DNA from: Gammaproteobacteria bacterium
GTDB taxonomy: Bacteria > Pseudomonadota > Gammaproteobacteria > SZUA-152
Assembly: GCA_011051755.1 (NCBI GenBank)
Contig: DRKN01000014.1
Location: 1 to 39,752 of the forward strand
Direction of reading: 5' to 3'
Length of the DNA: 39,752 bases
In this document: piece after piece, positions 1 through 7,857 of the stretch
Numbering within the stretch: position 1 is the stretch's first letter
Layout: each line of letters opens with the position of its first letter
Made by a program: the position numbers and the translations under genes
The notes under the pieces: model-generated
What the model was told of the DNA's origin: nothing
Database searches by the model: none
What the model saw: the letters and a program-made list of their open reading frames with translations, nothing else

Positions 1-60
1 TCTGCGGCGTTGCGTCTCTTGAAAAGGGCACGCCATTCCCGGCGAGACGCGCCTTGCAGC
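1..60. repeat. Structured dispersed repeat, copy A (cut by window edge)
   Basis: Bases 12-18 (GCGTCTC) pair perfectly with 44-50 (GAGACGC) around a loop that begins TTGAAAAGGG. An outer CTGC/GCAG pairing is also possible. The same arrangement, with different stem bases but a nearly identical loop start and 3' flank (GCCT), recurs at 19901-19943 and 35996-36036. Seen directly; function unknown. The left part of the element may lie outside the window. Confidence 0.6.
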
Positions 61-379
61 TAACGGCTTCCCACCACGCTGATAGGTACACTTTATACGT
101 TACACCACACTAGTTGGTCACTATTGCTGGCCATGTGGGATTTGCCGAATGCGTCTCAAAGCTTTACGAGCTTCTCGTGATCCAAGCTCGCAGCTTCACC
201 GCGCGTGCGTGTCTTTGGCATCTCAGGCATATCTTCCTTGAAGATCAACCACCTTATTATATGCATAGTACGCAGCCAGCGGCCTGTGCGCCGAAAGTCT
301 TGCATTCATCACCATCGGTAAAACGCATAGAAAACGGTGGCGGGTAGGGTTTGCAAGAGAGGGGTGCGTTTTTTAACCA
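61..379. other. Stretch without a supported gene
   Basis: No convincing gene. The plus-strand 77-codon ORF (114-347) has no family resemblance and no ribosome binding site. On the minus strand I see only very short frames. No tRNA cloverleaf could be drawn here. Confidence 0.5.
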
Positions 380-395
380 TTTTTCGGCCCCCCCA

Positions 396-425
396 TTGAT
401 TGACGGTCAGAAATGCTGTTACAAT
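396..425 (+). promoter_or_regulatory. Candidate sigma70 promoter of an orphan transcription unit
   Basis: TTGATT (396-401), an 18-base gap and TACAAT (420-425), followed by a very GC-rich stretch (CCGCCGCC) like the discriminators of stable-RNA promoters. An overlapping TTGACG (400-405) would give only a 14-base gap. No coding frame follows; an intrinsic terminator lies about 175 bases downstream. Confidence 0.4.
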
Positions 426-429
426 CCGC

Positions 430-622
430 CGCCTTGGAAGTGCGGACTCCCTCTAGGCTGGATAGTAACGCGCTAGTTGGCGGTGGCTTTGAGGTAATAT
501 CATAGGCTGTAATTAGCGATAGATAGATACCGTTGGCAGCCAGCCCCGCTATCAACCGAATGCTGGAAGGCACTGCCTTTCAATTGAGAAAAAAGAATGC
601 CTCGGTTACGAGGCTTTTTTTT
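430..622 (+). ncRNA. Candidate small RNA (promoter-to-terminator, no ORF)
   Basis: The unit runs from the candidate promoter at 396-425 to the strong terminator at 599-622, with no plausible coding frame on the plus strand. It does not resemble tRNA, 6S, SRP, RNase P or tmRNA as I know them. It has four scattered GGA triplets, too few and not clearly in loops to call it a CsrA-binding RNA. It lies just upstream of the rimP operon, where relatives often carry a tRNA gene. This is inference from flanking signals only. Confidence 0.3.
599..622 (+). terminator. Intrinsic terminator upstream of the rimP operon
   Basis: A perfect six-base stem GCCTCG/CGAGGC with loop GTTA is followed at once by eight T. 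It ends whatever is transcribed from the left and isolates the rimP operon promoter that follows at 660. Confidence 0.9.
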
Positions 623-659
623 AGGTTTTTTTTAGCGTTGCCGGTTTTTGGTGTGTTGC

Positions 660-688
660 TTGGCTGAAAGGCTGCGGGGCGTTATAAT
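660..688 (+). promoter_or_regulatory. Promoter of the rimP-nusA-infB operon
   Basis: TTGGCT (660-665), 17 bases, TATAAT (683-688). It sits right after the terminator and about 100 bases before the rimP start, leaving a leader that contains a hairpin with a T run. The ORF-track start at 648 is upstream of this promoter and so cannot be the rimP start. Confidence 0.7.
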
Positions 689-717
689 TCACGCCTTACA
701 GGATGTGGTGGATCGTG

Positions 718-738
718 TGGGCCTTGGGCCCATTTTTT
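718..738 (+). terminator. Terminator-like hairpin in the rimP leader (possible attenuator)
   Basis: TGGGCC-TTG-GGCCCA is a perfect six-base stem with a three-base loop, followed by TTTTTT (733-738). It lies between the promoter at 660-688 and the rimP start at 795, so it could end part of the transcripts before the operon. NusA, encoded in the same operon, is known in other bacteria to act on termination of its own leader; here that is inference. Confidence 0.55.
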
Positions 739-794
739 GTTTTTGCGGCAGGGGCTTTTACATCTCTGCTACGCGCGAAAAGTGGATTGTGGAT

Positions 795-1250
795 ATGCGC
801 CAGGCGCCGGCAAACGTGCTGAATGTGGTTGAACCCGTCGTGGAATCACTGGGTTATGAGCTGGTGGGTGTGGAATATCTGGCCCAGGGCCATGGTGATC
901 TGTTGCGCGTCTATATCGATGCCGAAGATGGCATCAAGGTTGAGGACTGCCAGCGCGTCAGCCATCAACTGAGTGGCGTGCTGGACGTGGAAGATGTCAT
1001 CAAGGGACATTACAGCCTGGAGATTTCTTCGCCGGGGCTGGACAGGCCATTGTTTAACGCCGCGCATTTCGAGCGTTTTGCCGGTGCCGAGATCAAGCTG
1101 CGGCTGGACGCGCCACTCGATGGCCGCCGTAAGTTCCGCGGTGTGCTGGTGGGGGTGCTGGACGGTGATGTCCGGCTGCTGGTGGATGGTGAAGAAATAC
1201 GAGTGCCACTGGCTTCAGTCGACAAGGCGAGCCTGGTCGCGCAATTTTAG
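795..1250 (+). CDS. rimP: Ribosome maturation factor RimP
   Basis: RimP binds the 30S subunit late in its assembly and is needed for efficient maturation. The protein from ATG 795 is 151 residues, matching the usual length of about 150, and carries the family hallmarks VVESLGYELVGVE near the N-terminus and HYSLEISSPGLDRPL in the middle, then the SH3-like C-terminal domain. The ORF track opens at 648, but those 49 extra residues resemble nothing and begin before the promoter, so I chose the ATG that gives the canonical N-terminus. nusA follows, as in other gammaproteobacteria. The ribosome binding site is weak. Confidence 0.95.
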   Translation: MRQAPANVLNVVEPVVESLGYELVGVEYLAQGHGDLLRVYIDAEDGIKVEDCQRVSHQLSGVLDVEDVIKGHYSLEISSPGLDRPLFNAAHFERFAGAEIKLRLDAPLDGRRKFRGVLVGVLDGDVRLLVDGEEIRVPLASVDKASLVAQF

Positions 1251-1370
1251 ATTTTTATTCAGGGCGCCTGGATTTTCGGGGTGCGCACTGAAAACAAGGT
1301 GGGGCGCGCAAGCGTTTGAGGCGAGGGGCCGCTGACGATTCGGCTCTTTACGTATTTAAGGCAGAGTGCA

Positions 1371-2903
1371 ATGAACAACAAAGAGATTTTGCTCGTTGTA
1401 GACGCAGTGTCCAATGAAAAGGGCATCGACCGTGAAGTCATTTTCGCTGCCATCGAGGCGGCCCTGGCGACTGCCAGTAAGAAGCTGATCCCGGAGGATG
1501 TCGACGTCCGCGTGGCGATTGATCGTGATACCGGTGATTACGACACCTTTCGTCGCTGGGAGGTGGTCGAGGATGTGACCGAAGAGGGTGACGAGGAACT
1601 CGAGTTTCCTGATCGTCAGATCAAGGTCAGTGAAGCGCGCAGGCAGAATCCGCATATTCAGCTCGGTGACTTTATCGAGGAACCGGTGGAATCCGCCAAG
1701 TTTGGCCGTATCGCCGCGCAGGCCGCCAAGCAGGTTATCGTGCAGAAGGTGCGTGAGGCTGAGCGTGAGCGCATCGTCGAGGCCTTCAGAGATCGCAAGG
1801 GCGAGCTGGTGATGGGCGTCGTCAAGCGCCTGGACAAGGGCAATGTGATCCTGGATCTGGGTGAAAACGTCGAGGCGCTGATTCCGCGCGAGGATATGAT
1901 TTCCCGCGAGGCCATCCGTCCCGGTGATCGCCTGCGTGGTTACTTGAAAGATGTACGCCTGGAGCCGCGCGGCCCACAGCTGTTTGTCAGCCGCACTGCG
2001 CCGGAGCTGCTGGTGGCCCTGTTCCAGTTGGAAGTGCCGGAGGTGGGTGAGGGCTTGATCGAGATTCTCGGCGCCGCCCGTGACCCGGGTTTCCGCGCTA
2101 AAATTGCTGTAAAGAGCAATGATTCACGTATCGATCCCGTCGGGGCCTGCGTCGGCATGCGCGGTTCACGTGTGCGTGCGGTCTCCAATGAGTTGGCCGA
2201 CGAACGTGTGGATATTATCCTGTGGGATGAAAATCCGGCTCAGTTCGTGATCAACGCCATGTCGCCGGCGGAGGTGGTTTCCATTATCGTGGATGAAGAC
2301 AGTCACTCCATGGATATCGCGGTGGAAGAGGATCAGTTGTCGCAGGCCATCGGCCGTGGCGGCCAGAATGTGCGCCTTGCCAGCGAGCTGACCGGATGGA
2401 ACATCAATGTGATGTCCGAGCAGCAGGCCCAGGAAAAGAGTGAGACCGAGGGCCAGGCCGCGTTGCAGCTGTTTATGGAGCAGCTGGATGTGGATGAGGA
2501 AGTGGCCAATATCCTGGTGCAGGAAGGTTTTACCAGTATTGAAGAGGTGGCCTACGTGCCGCTTGAAGAAATGTTGCGGATTGAAGAATTTGATGAAGAC
2601 ATGGTGCAAGAACTACGCAATCGTTCCAAAGATGTGTTGTTGACCCGCGCCCTGATGCAGGAAGAAGTGCTGGAAGAGGCCAAGCCGGACGACGATCTGC
2701 TGAATATGGAGGGTATGGATCAGCATCTGGCCTATGTACTGGCCAGTCGCGGTGTTATCAGCATGGAAGATCTGGCCGAACTGTCGGTGGATGATCTGCT
2801 GGACATTGAAGGTTTGGACGAGGTGCGGGCGGGCGAGTTGATTATGACTGCACGGGCACCATGGTTTGCAGAAGAGTCGCCTGCTGACGATCAGCAGGGT
2901 TAA
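1371..2903 (+). CDS. nusA: Transcription termination/antitermination factor NusA
   Basis: NusA binds RNA polymerase and controls pausing, termination and antitermination. The 510-residue protein has the N-terminal RNAP-binding domain (about 1-125), an S1 domain (about 135-200, [20 protein letters not shown]), KH1 and KH2 domains ([17 protein letters not shown] and [14 protein letters not shown]), and two C-terminal acidic helix-hairpin-helix repeats ([17 protein letters not shown] and [16 protein letters not shown]). These repeats are typical of gammaproteobacteria. A ribosome binding site AAGGCAGAG precedes ATG 1371. A gap of 120 bases separates it from rimP, and infB starts 17 bases after its stop. 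Confidence 0.98.
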   Translation: MNNKEILLVVDAVSNEKGIDREVIFAAIEAALATASKKLIPEDVDVRVAIDRDTGDYDTFRRWEVVEDVTEEGDEELEFPDRQIKVSEARRQNPHIQLGDFIEEPVESAKFGRIAAQAAKQVIVQKVREAERERIVEAFRDRKGELVMGVVKRLDKGNVILDLGENVEALIPREDMISREAIRPGDRLRGYLKDVRLEPRGPQLFVSRTAPELLVALFQLEVPEVGEGLIEILGAARDPGFRAKIAVKSNDSRIDPVGACVGMRGSRVRAVSNELADERVDIILWDENPAQFVINAMSPAEVVSIIVDEDSHSMDIAVEEDQLSQAIGRGGQNVRLASELTGWNINVMSEQQAQEKSETEGQAALQLFMEQLDVDEEVANILVQEGFTSIEEVAYVPLEEMLRIEEFDEDMVQELRNRSKDVLLTRALMQEEVLEEAKPDDDLLNMEGMDQHLAYVLASRGVISMEDLAELSVDDLLDIEGLDEVRAGELIMTARAPWFAEESPADDQQG

Positions 2904-2920
2904 GGTTTCCGGGGGAAAGT

Positions 2921-5446
2921 ATGGCGGGTGTGACCGTAAAACAACTCGCGGATGTTCTGGGCGTATCGCCCGAACGTCTGCTCAGCCAACTGGACAAGGC
3001 CGGCATGACTTTCGAGTCCCCGGATCAGACCGTTAGCGACGAAGAAAAGCAGAAGCTGCTGGAGTTCCTGCGCAGTGCGCATGGTTCAATGGAAGGTGCG
3101 AGCACGGAACCGCGCAAGGTGACGCTGCGGCGCAAGACGGTCAGCGAGCTGAAAGTGCCGAGCAGCAGCCAGGGGCGCACCGTCGGCCGCAATAAGACGG
3201 TGAACGTGGAAGTGCGCAAAAAGCGCACCTACGTGAAGCGCAGCGAAGTGGTGACCGAGGACGCCGAACGCATCAAGGCCGAGAAGGCCAAGATGGATGA
3301 GGAGCGCCTCGAGGAGCAGCGCAAGGCCAGTGAGGTCGATGAACAGCGCCGTCAGCGTGAAGCCGAAGAGACCCGGGCGCGTGAAGCGGAAGCCGAGCGC
3401 AAGGCCGCCGAAGAGGCGCGCCGTGAACAGGAAGAACGCGAGAAGGTCGTGCAGCTGCAAAAAGAGGTTGCGGTATCCGCCGCTGCTGTTGCACCCTCCG
3501 CGCCTGCGGCGACAGACAACAAACGCCCCAAACGTGGCGCCAGCAAGGACAAGGCCACCAAGTATGGCCGCAAGGAATTGCATGTCGACGCCAGCAAGTC
3601 GGGGCGTCGTAAGAAAAAAGGGCGTGGTGCCCGCCGTACCGCCGTTACCGCCAGCTCGGGTGAGCACGGGTTCGAGAAGCCAACAGCGCCCATCGTGCGC
3701 GAAGTGGCGATTCCCGAAAGTATGACCGTCGCCGAACTGGCGCAGAAGATGGCGATAAAGGCTGCTGAAGTCATCAAGGTCATGATGAACATGGGTACCA
3801 TGGCGACCATCAACCAGGTTCTGGATCAGGAAACGGCCGGTATCGTGGTCGAAGAAATGGGCCACACGGTCAAGCTGGTGAAGGACAATGCCATCGAAGA
3901 GGCGTTGGCCTTTGTGGATGAGAGCGGGGCCGGAGAGGTTTCCCGTGCCCCGGCCGTCACTATTATGGGTCATGTCGACCATGGTAAGACGTCGTTGCTG
4001 GATTACATTCGCAAGGCCAGGGTGGCGGCAGGCGAGGCGGGTGGTATCACCCAGCACATCGGCGCCTATCATGTGAATACACCGCATGGCCAGATCACCT
4101 TCCTCGACACGCCGGGACACGCGGCCTTTACCGCCATGCGTGCGCGTGGCGCCAAGGCCACCGATATCGTGGTGCTGGTGGTGGCCGCCGATGACGGCGT
4201 AATGCCGCAGACCCGTGAGGCGATCCAGCATGCCAAGGCGGCTGGGGTACCGATGATCGTTGCGGTGAACAAAATCGATAAAGAGGATGCGCAGCCGGAT
4301 CGCGTCAAACAGGAATTGGTGGCCGAGGAAGTGGTGCCGGAGGATTGGGGTGGGGACACCCAGTTCGTGTCCGTTTCAGCGCTCACCGGTGAAGGCGTCA
4401 GCGAATTGCTGGAGGCCATTTCCATGCAGGCCGAACTGCTGGAATTGAAGGCCGTCGAGGAAGGCCCGGCGCGTGGCGTTGTTATCGAGGCGCGCCTCGA
4501 TAAGGGCCGCGGCCCGGTCGCCACCGTGCTGGTGCAAAGTGGCGCCCTGGAAAAGGGTGACGTGGTGCTGGCCGGCCATGAATATGGCCGTGTGCGTGCG
4601 TTACTGGATGAGAATGGCAAGCCGATCAAAGTGGCCGGCCCGTCGACGCCGGTGGAGGTGCTGGGTCTGTCTGGGACACCCAGTGCCGGTGACGAGGTGG
4701 TGGTGGTGGCCGATGAACGCAAGGCGCGTGAAGTGGCGCTGTTCCGCCAGGGCAAGTACCGTGACATCAAGCTGGCCCGTCAGCAGAAGGCCAAGCTGGA
4801 GAGCATGTTCTCGCAGATGGAAGCGGGCAAGGTCAGCACCCTCAATCTGGTTATCAAGGCCGATGTACAGGGCTCTGCCGAGGCGCTCAGCGAGTCACTG
4901 ACCAAGCTGTCCACCGAAGAGGTGCGAGTGAACATCGTCTCCTCCGGCGTTGGTGGCATCAACGAATCCGACGTCAATCTGGCAGTCGCCTCCGAGGCCA
5001 TTATCATCGGTTTCAATGTACGTGCCGATGCCTCTGCCAAACGCCTGATCGAGGAAGAGGGCGTGGATCTGCATTATTACAGTGTGATCTACGACGTCAT
5101 CGAAGAGATCAAGTCGTCCATGACCGGCATGCTGGCGCCGGAGTTCAAGGAGCAGATCGTGGGTTTGGCCGAGGTGCGTGACGTGTTCCGTTCACCCAAG
5201 CTGGGCGCCATCGCCGGCTGCATGGTGGTCGAAGGCACGGTCAAACGCAACAACCCCATCCGCGTGCTGCGTGACAATGTGGTGATCTATGAGGGCGAGC
5301 TGGAATCCCTGCGTCGCTTCAAGGATGACGTACAGGAAGTACGCGCCGGCACCGAATGTGGTATCGGTGTGAAGAACTACAACGACGTCAAGGCCGGCGA
5401 TCAGATCGAGGTGTTCGAGCAGGTCAAGGTGGAGCGCACGCTGTAA
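2921..5446 (+). CDS. infB: Translation initiation factor IF-2
   Basis: IF-2 is the GTPase that places initiator tRNA on the 30S subunit and promotes 50S joining. The 841 residues show the IF2N domain ([13 protein letters not shown]), a charged, Ala/Glu/Arg-rich coiled linker (about 100-230), a second IF2N-type domain ([20 protein letters not shown]), and the G domain from about residue 345 with GHVDHGKT (G1), [10 protein letters not shown] (G2), DTPGHAAF (G3) and NKID (G4). Domains II to IV follow to the end ([14 protein letters not shown]). ATG 2921 has a GGGGGAAAG ribosome binding site. rbfA follows after 14 bases. Confidence 0.98.
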   Translation: MAGVTVKQLADVLGVSPERLLSQLDKAGMTFESPDQTVSDEEKQKLLEFLRSAHGSMEGASTEPRKVTLRRKTVSELKVPSSSQGRTVGRNKTVNVEVRKKRTYVKRSEVVTEDAERIKAEKAKMDEERLEEQRKASEVDEQRRQREAEETRAREAEAERKAAEEARREQEEREKVVQLQKEVAVSAAAVAPSAPAATDNKRPKRGASKDKATKYGRKELHVDASKSGRRKKKGRGARRTAVTASSGEHGFEKPTAPIVREVAIPESMTVAELAQKMAIKAAEVIKVMMNMGTMATINQVLDQETAGIVVEEMGHTVKLVKDNAIEEALAFVDESGAGEVSRAPAVTIMGHVDHGKTSLLDYIRKARVAAGEAGGITQHIGAYHVNTPHGQITFLDTPGHAAFTAMRARGAKATDIVVLVVAADDGVMPQTREAIQHAKAAGVPMIVAVNKIDKEDAQPDRVKQELVAEEVVPEDWGGDTQFVSVSALTGEGVSELLEAISMQAELLELKAVEEGPARGVVIEARLDKGRGPVATVLVQSGALEKGDVVLAGHEYGRVRALLDENGKPIKVAGPSTPVEVLGLSGTPSAGDEVVVVADERKAREVALFRQGKYRDIKLARQQKAKLESMFSQMEAGKVSTLNLVIKADVQGSAEALSESLTKLSTEEVRVNIVSSGVGGINESDVNLAVASEAIIIGFNVRADASAKRLIEEEGVDLHYYSVIYDVIEEIKSSMTGMLAPEFKEQIVGLAEVRDVFRSPKLGAIAGCMVVEGTVKRNNPIRVLRDNVVIYEGELESLRRFKDDVQEVRAGTECGIGVKNYNDVKAGDQIEVFEQVKVERTL

Positions 5447-5460
5447 GCGGCGTAGTACCC

Positions 5461-5829
5461 ATGGCCAAAGAATACAGTCGGGGGCAACGCGTCGGGGATG
5501 AGATCCAGCGCCAGCTGGCAGAGCTGATCCAGACGGAAATCCGCGACCCGCGCGTGGGTATGGTGACGATTACTGCGGTAGAAGTCAGTCATGAGTTCGA
5601 ACATGCCAAGGTGCATTTCACCGTGCTGGGTGATGAGGCCCAGGCGGATGTCACCGCCAAAGTGCTGAACAAGGCGGCGGGTTTTTTGCGCAGCGCACTG
5701 GCCCGTCGACTCAAGCTGCGTACCACCCCCGCGCTGCACTTCCAGCGTGATCTCAGTATGGAACGGGGCAACCGCTTGACAGCGCTGATCAATGAAGCCG
5801 TGCGCGGACAGAAGCCTTCCGACGACTGA
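5461..5829 (+). CDS. rbfA: Ribosome-binding factor A
   Basis: RbfA is a cold-shock-linked 30S assembly factor that binds near the 5' helix of 16S rRNA. The 122-residue protein has the KH-like fold signature: [18 protein letters not shown], then [17 protein letters not shown], then the helix with [21 protein letters not shown] took ATG 5461 rather than the track start at 5356, which would overlap infB by 91 bases and add a meaningless leader. A 317-base gap with repeats follows, unusual in this otherwise tight operon. Confidence 0.95.
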   Translation: MAKEYSRGQRVGDEIQRQLAELIQTEIRDPRVGMVTITAVEVSHEFEHAKVHFTVLGDEAQADVTAKVLNKAAGFLRSALARRLKLRTTPALHFQRDLSMERGNRLTALINEAVRGQKPSDD

Positions 5830-5911
5830 GAGAATATTTCCTGTGGAATCAAAAGCTACCGCGTCCTCGGCAACTGCTCCTGCGTCGCCTACCCAAAGTA
5901 GGTTCTTTAAG

Positions 5912-5949
5912 AAAAGCGTCTACTTTTGGTGCCTGCGTCCATGCAGGCA
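5912..5949. repeat. Partial copy D of the structured dispersed repeat, with hairpin
   Basis: Bases 5912-5933 match about 18 of 22 positions of the 3' module of copy C (AAAAGCGYCTACTNTTGGYG). It runs into a hairpin with stem TGCCTGC (5930-5936) and GCAGGCA (5943-5949). The covarying hairpin seen in copies A-C is not recognisable here. Confidence 0.45.
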
Positions 5950-5993
5950 ATGAACAAGCGGAAATTTATGAAATATCCGGGCGAAGTAAGCGC

Positions 5994-6034
5994 CACCGTG
6001 CGCACAGCGCATACGTCGGACAGGTGTAGTGTGC
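5994..6034. repeat. Dispersed GC-rich palindromic repeat (copy 1 of 2)
   Basis: CACCGTGCGCACAGCGCA (5994-6011), nine variable bases, then AGGTGTAGTGTGCG. The same two blocks occur in inverted orientation at 22946-22987 with a different middle. The first block is itself a TGCGC-ACA-GCGCA hairpin. The rest of the 5830-6146 gap shows no gene. Confidence 0.6.
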
Positions 6035-6146
6035 GCTGCGCGCGCAAAATAGATATTCCATTCCTCTCGGGGGTGTTCTCAATCCTGGTGGTGAGCTGAA
6101 TAGCCGTCCTTTTTTCAATTTTCAAACAGATTTTCGGAGTAGCAAG

Positions 6147-7067
6147 TTGGCACGACGGCGAAATCGCGGACGCAATGTCCATGGCATCCTGTTGCTGGAC
6201 AAGCCTATCGGGCTGACCTCCAACCGTGCCCTGCAAAGAGTCAAACGTCTGTTCAATGCCAACAAGGCGGGACATACGGGCAGTCTCGATCCACTGGCTA
6301 CCGGCATGCTGCCGATCTGCCTCGGTGAGGCCACCAAGGTCTCCGGTTTTCTGCTCGACGCCGACAAACAGTACCGTGCCGTGTGCAAACTGGGGGTGAA
6401 GACCCGCAGTGGCGATGCTGAAGGCGAGGTGATCGAGGAGCGGTCGGTCGGCCCGCTCACGCGCACACAGGTCAGCGAAGTGCTGGAAGGTTTCCTCGGT
6501 ACACAAATGCAGACCCCGCCCATGCACTCGGCCATCAAACAGCAGGGGGTGCCGTTGTACAAACTGGCGCACCAGGGCATCGAGGTGGAGCGCAAGGCGC
6601 GCGAGGTGACCATTCACAGCATCGAGTTGTTGCGTCTTGACGGCGATGAGCTGGAGATCGACGTGTGCTGTTCCAAGGGTACCTACATCCGTACGCTGGC
6701 CGAGGATGTCGGCGAGACGCTGGGCTGTGGCGCACATATCGCCGCGCTATGTCGCACCGCGGTCGGTGGTCTGGAAATCGTGCGCATGGTGGATTTCGAG
6801 ACGCTGGAGTCGCTGGCCGAACAGGGCTGCGAGGCGCTGGATGCCCTGTTGCTGCCCACTGGCGACGCGCTGCCGGAATGGCCGGCGGTTCATCTTTCCG
6901 AAGACGCCAGTTTTTATCTGCGCCAGGGACAGCCGGTATTCGTACCGAAACTCAAGGATCGCGGTTGGGTGCGCCTGTATCGCGGTGACAAAGAATTTCT
7001 GGGCCTGGGTACGGTGCTCGATGATGGCCGCGTAGCGCCCAAGCGGCTGTTGGTGCCGTCGACCTGA
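6147..7067 (+). CDS. truB: tRNA pseudouridine(55) synthase TruB
   Basis: TruB makes the pseudouridine at position 55 in the T loop of tRNAs. The 306-residue protein has the family motif HGILLLDKPIGLTSN and the catalytic motif AGHTGSLDPLATGML with the nucleophile at Asp48, then KGTYIRTLAEDVGE and a C-terminal PUA-like segment (FVPKLKDRGWVRLYRGD). The start is a TTG at 6147 with CGGAGT upstream; no ATG fits the conserved N-terminus. The gene lies after a 317-base repeat-bearing gap and before rpsO. Confidence 0.97.
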   Translation: MARRRNRGRNVHGILLLDKPIGLTSNRALQRVKRLFNANKAGHTGSLDPLATGMLPICLGEATKVSGFLLDADKQYRAVCKLGVKTRSGDAEGEVIEERSVGPLTRTQVSEVLEGFLGTQMQTPPMHSAIKQQGVPLYKLAHQGIEVERKAREVTIHSIELLRLDGDELEIDVCCSKGTYIRTLAEDVGETLGCGAHIAALCRTAVGGLEIVRMVDFETLESLAEQGCEALDALLLPTGDALPEWPAVHLSEDASFYLRQGQPVFVPKLKDRGWVRLYRGDKEFLGLGTVLDDGRVAPKRLLVPST

Positions 7068-7111
7068 TCGACGTTGACCGCACAAATACCCGGATTTCCG
7101 ACAATCCCCTG

Positions 7112-7140
7112 TGGTTGCGCAAGCGGAAATGGGGTAAACT
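7112..7140 (+). promoter_or_regulatory. Weak candidate promoter for rpsO
   Basis: TAAACT (7135-7140) follows TGGTTG (7112-7117) at 17 bases, with a GCGC stretch after. The upstream box is poor. An rpsO promoter between truB and rpsO is known in Escherichia coli, which is the main reason to look here. Confidence 0.3.
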
Positions 7141-7212
7141 CGCGCACTCTCTGGCGGGGCTGGACCTAGTAACCGGCTTCGCTCATTCAATTATCGAATA
7201 CTAGGAGTATGT

Positions 7213-7485
7213 ATGTCTTCATTGTCTGCCGAGCAGAAAGAACAAATCGTCAAGGATTATGCGCGCGCCGCAACTGACACCGGTTCCCCCGAGGTTCAGG
7301 TGGCCCTGCTGACCGCTCGTATCAATCACCTTTCCGGACACTTCAAGTCCCACATCCATGATCACCATTCCCGTCAGGGTCTGTTGCGCATGGTCAGTCG
7401 TCGTCGCAAGCTGTTGGACTATCTCAAGGGCAAGAACGTCGAGCGCTACCGCGAGCTGATTTCACGTCTTGGCCTGCGTCGTTAA
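7213..7485 (+). CDS. rpsO: 30S ribosomal protein S15
   Basis: S15 binds the central domain of 16S rRNA early in 30S assembly and forms an intersubunit bridge. The 90-residue sequence is a full-length S15 with [19 protein letters not shown] and [17 protein letters not shown] good ribosome binding site (CTAGGAG) precedes ATG 7213. It is followed by a 372-base hairpin-rich leader and then pnp, the arrangement in which rpsO and pnp are co-transcribed in related bacteria. Confidence 0.98.
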   Translation: MSSLSAEQKEQIVKDYARAATDTGSPEVQVALLTARINHLSGHFKSHIHDHHSRQGLLRMVSRRRKLLDYLKGKNVERYRELISRLGLRR

Positions 7486-7545
7486 GGAACCTCTGATTCA
7501 TTCCGGGTGAGCTGACATGAGAGTCGAAATCGTCCAGACCAAGGT

Positions 7546-7586
7546 GCTGATTGCTGCCAATAGCAGGGACTATTGGCAAAATCAGC
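7546..7586 (+). promoter_or_regulatory. Long bulged hairpin between rpsO and pnp
   Basis: An outer stem GCTGATT/AATCAGC encloses a nine-base stem TGCCAATAG/CTATTGGCA around a six-base loop, with small bulges. There is no T run, so it is not a typical terminator. In E. coli an RNase III-cleaved hairpin in this place is central to PNPase autoregulation; the same role here is inference. Confidence 0.6.
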
Positions 7587-7732
7587 AACGTGGGGATTGG
7601 CGATTTTGCACTCATGGCAGTCAGTCATGAATTGATCAGCGGTTCCTTGAACCCGTTATCCGACAATCTTTTGCGTGTTATGCAAGAGATGAGATGTAAA
7701 ATCTCCCGCCGCAGAGTGTGGCGAGGGGGCTG

Positions 7733-7777
7733 CCTGCAGGAAGGCCCGGCACATGCGTGTGACCGGGCCTTTGCAGG
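7733..7777 (+). promoter_or_regulatory. Second long hairpin in the pnp leader (RNase III-like)
   Basis: CCTGCA/TGCAGG forms an outer stem and AAGGCCCGG/CCGGGCCTT a perfect nine-base inner stem. It lies 80 bases before the pnp start. Double-stranded leader RNA here fits the known RNase III plus PNPase feedback control of pnp. The ORF track start of pnp at 7753 falls inside this hairpin and is rejected. Confidence 0.65.
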
Positions 7778-7857
7778 TCTGCATGCAAAACTGCATTGAC
7801 GAGTCAGTTGTTCAACCAACCTTGTTTAACCGGTGTAATTTTAAGGAATCCCACAAA

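Noticed and set aside
157-229. Minus-strand 24-codon frame resembling the start of an antitoxin (MPKTRTRGEAA)
   Set aside because: Too short, ends at once, and no toxin gene is nearby; similarity is likely chance.
114-347. 77-codon plus-strand ORF
   Set aside because: No ribosome binding site, no family resemblance, low-complexity chance frame.
373-573. 66-codon minus-strand ORF overlapping the candidate small RNA
   Set aside because: No ribosome binding site and no recognisable family; it runs against the promoter and terminator signals.
430-598. Csr/Rsm-type regulatory RNA partner for the BarA-like kinase
   Set aside because: Only four GGA triplets, not clearly in hairpin loops, and no GacA box upstream.
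648-794. N-terminal extension of RimP in the ORF track
   Set aside because: It begins upstream of the operon promoter, matches nothing in RimP, and the ATG at 795 gives the canonical length.
3086-4231. 381-codon minus ORF opposite infB
   Set aside because: Antisense shadow of the charged linker and G domain of IF-2.
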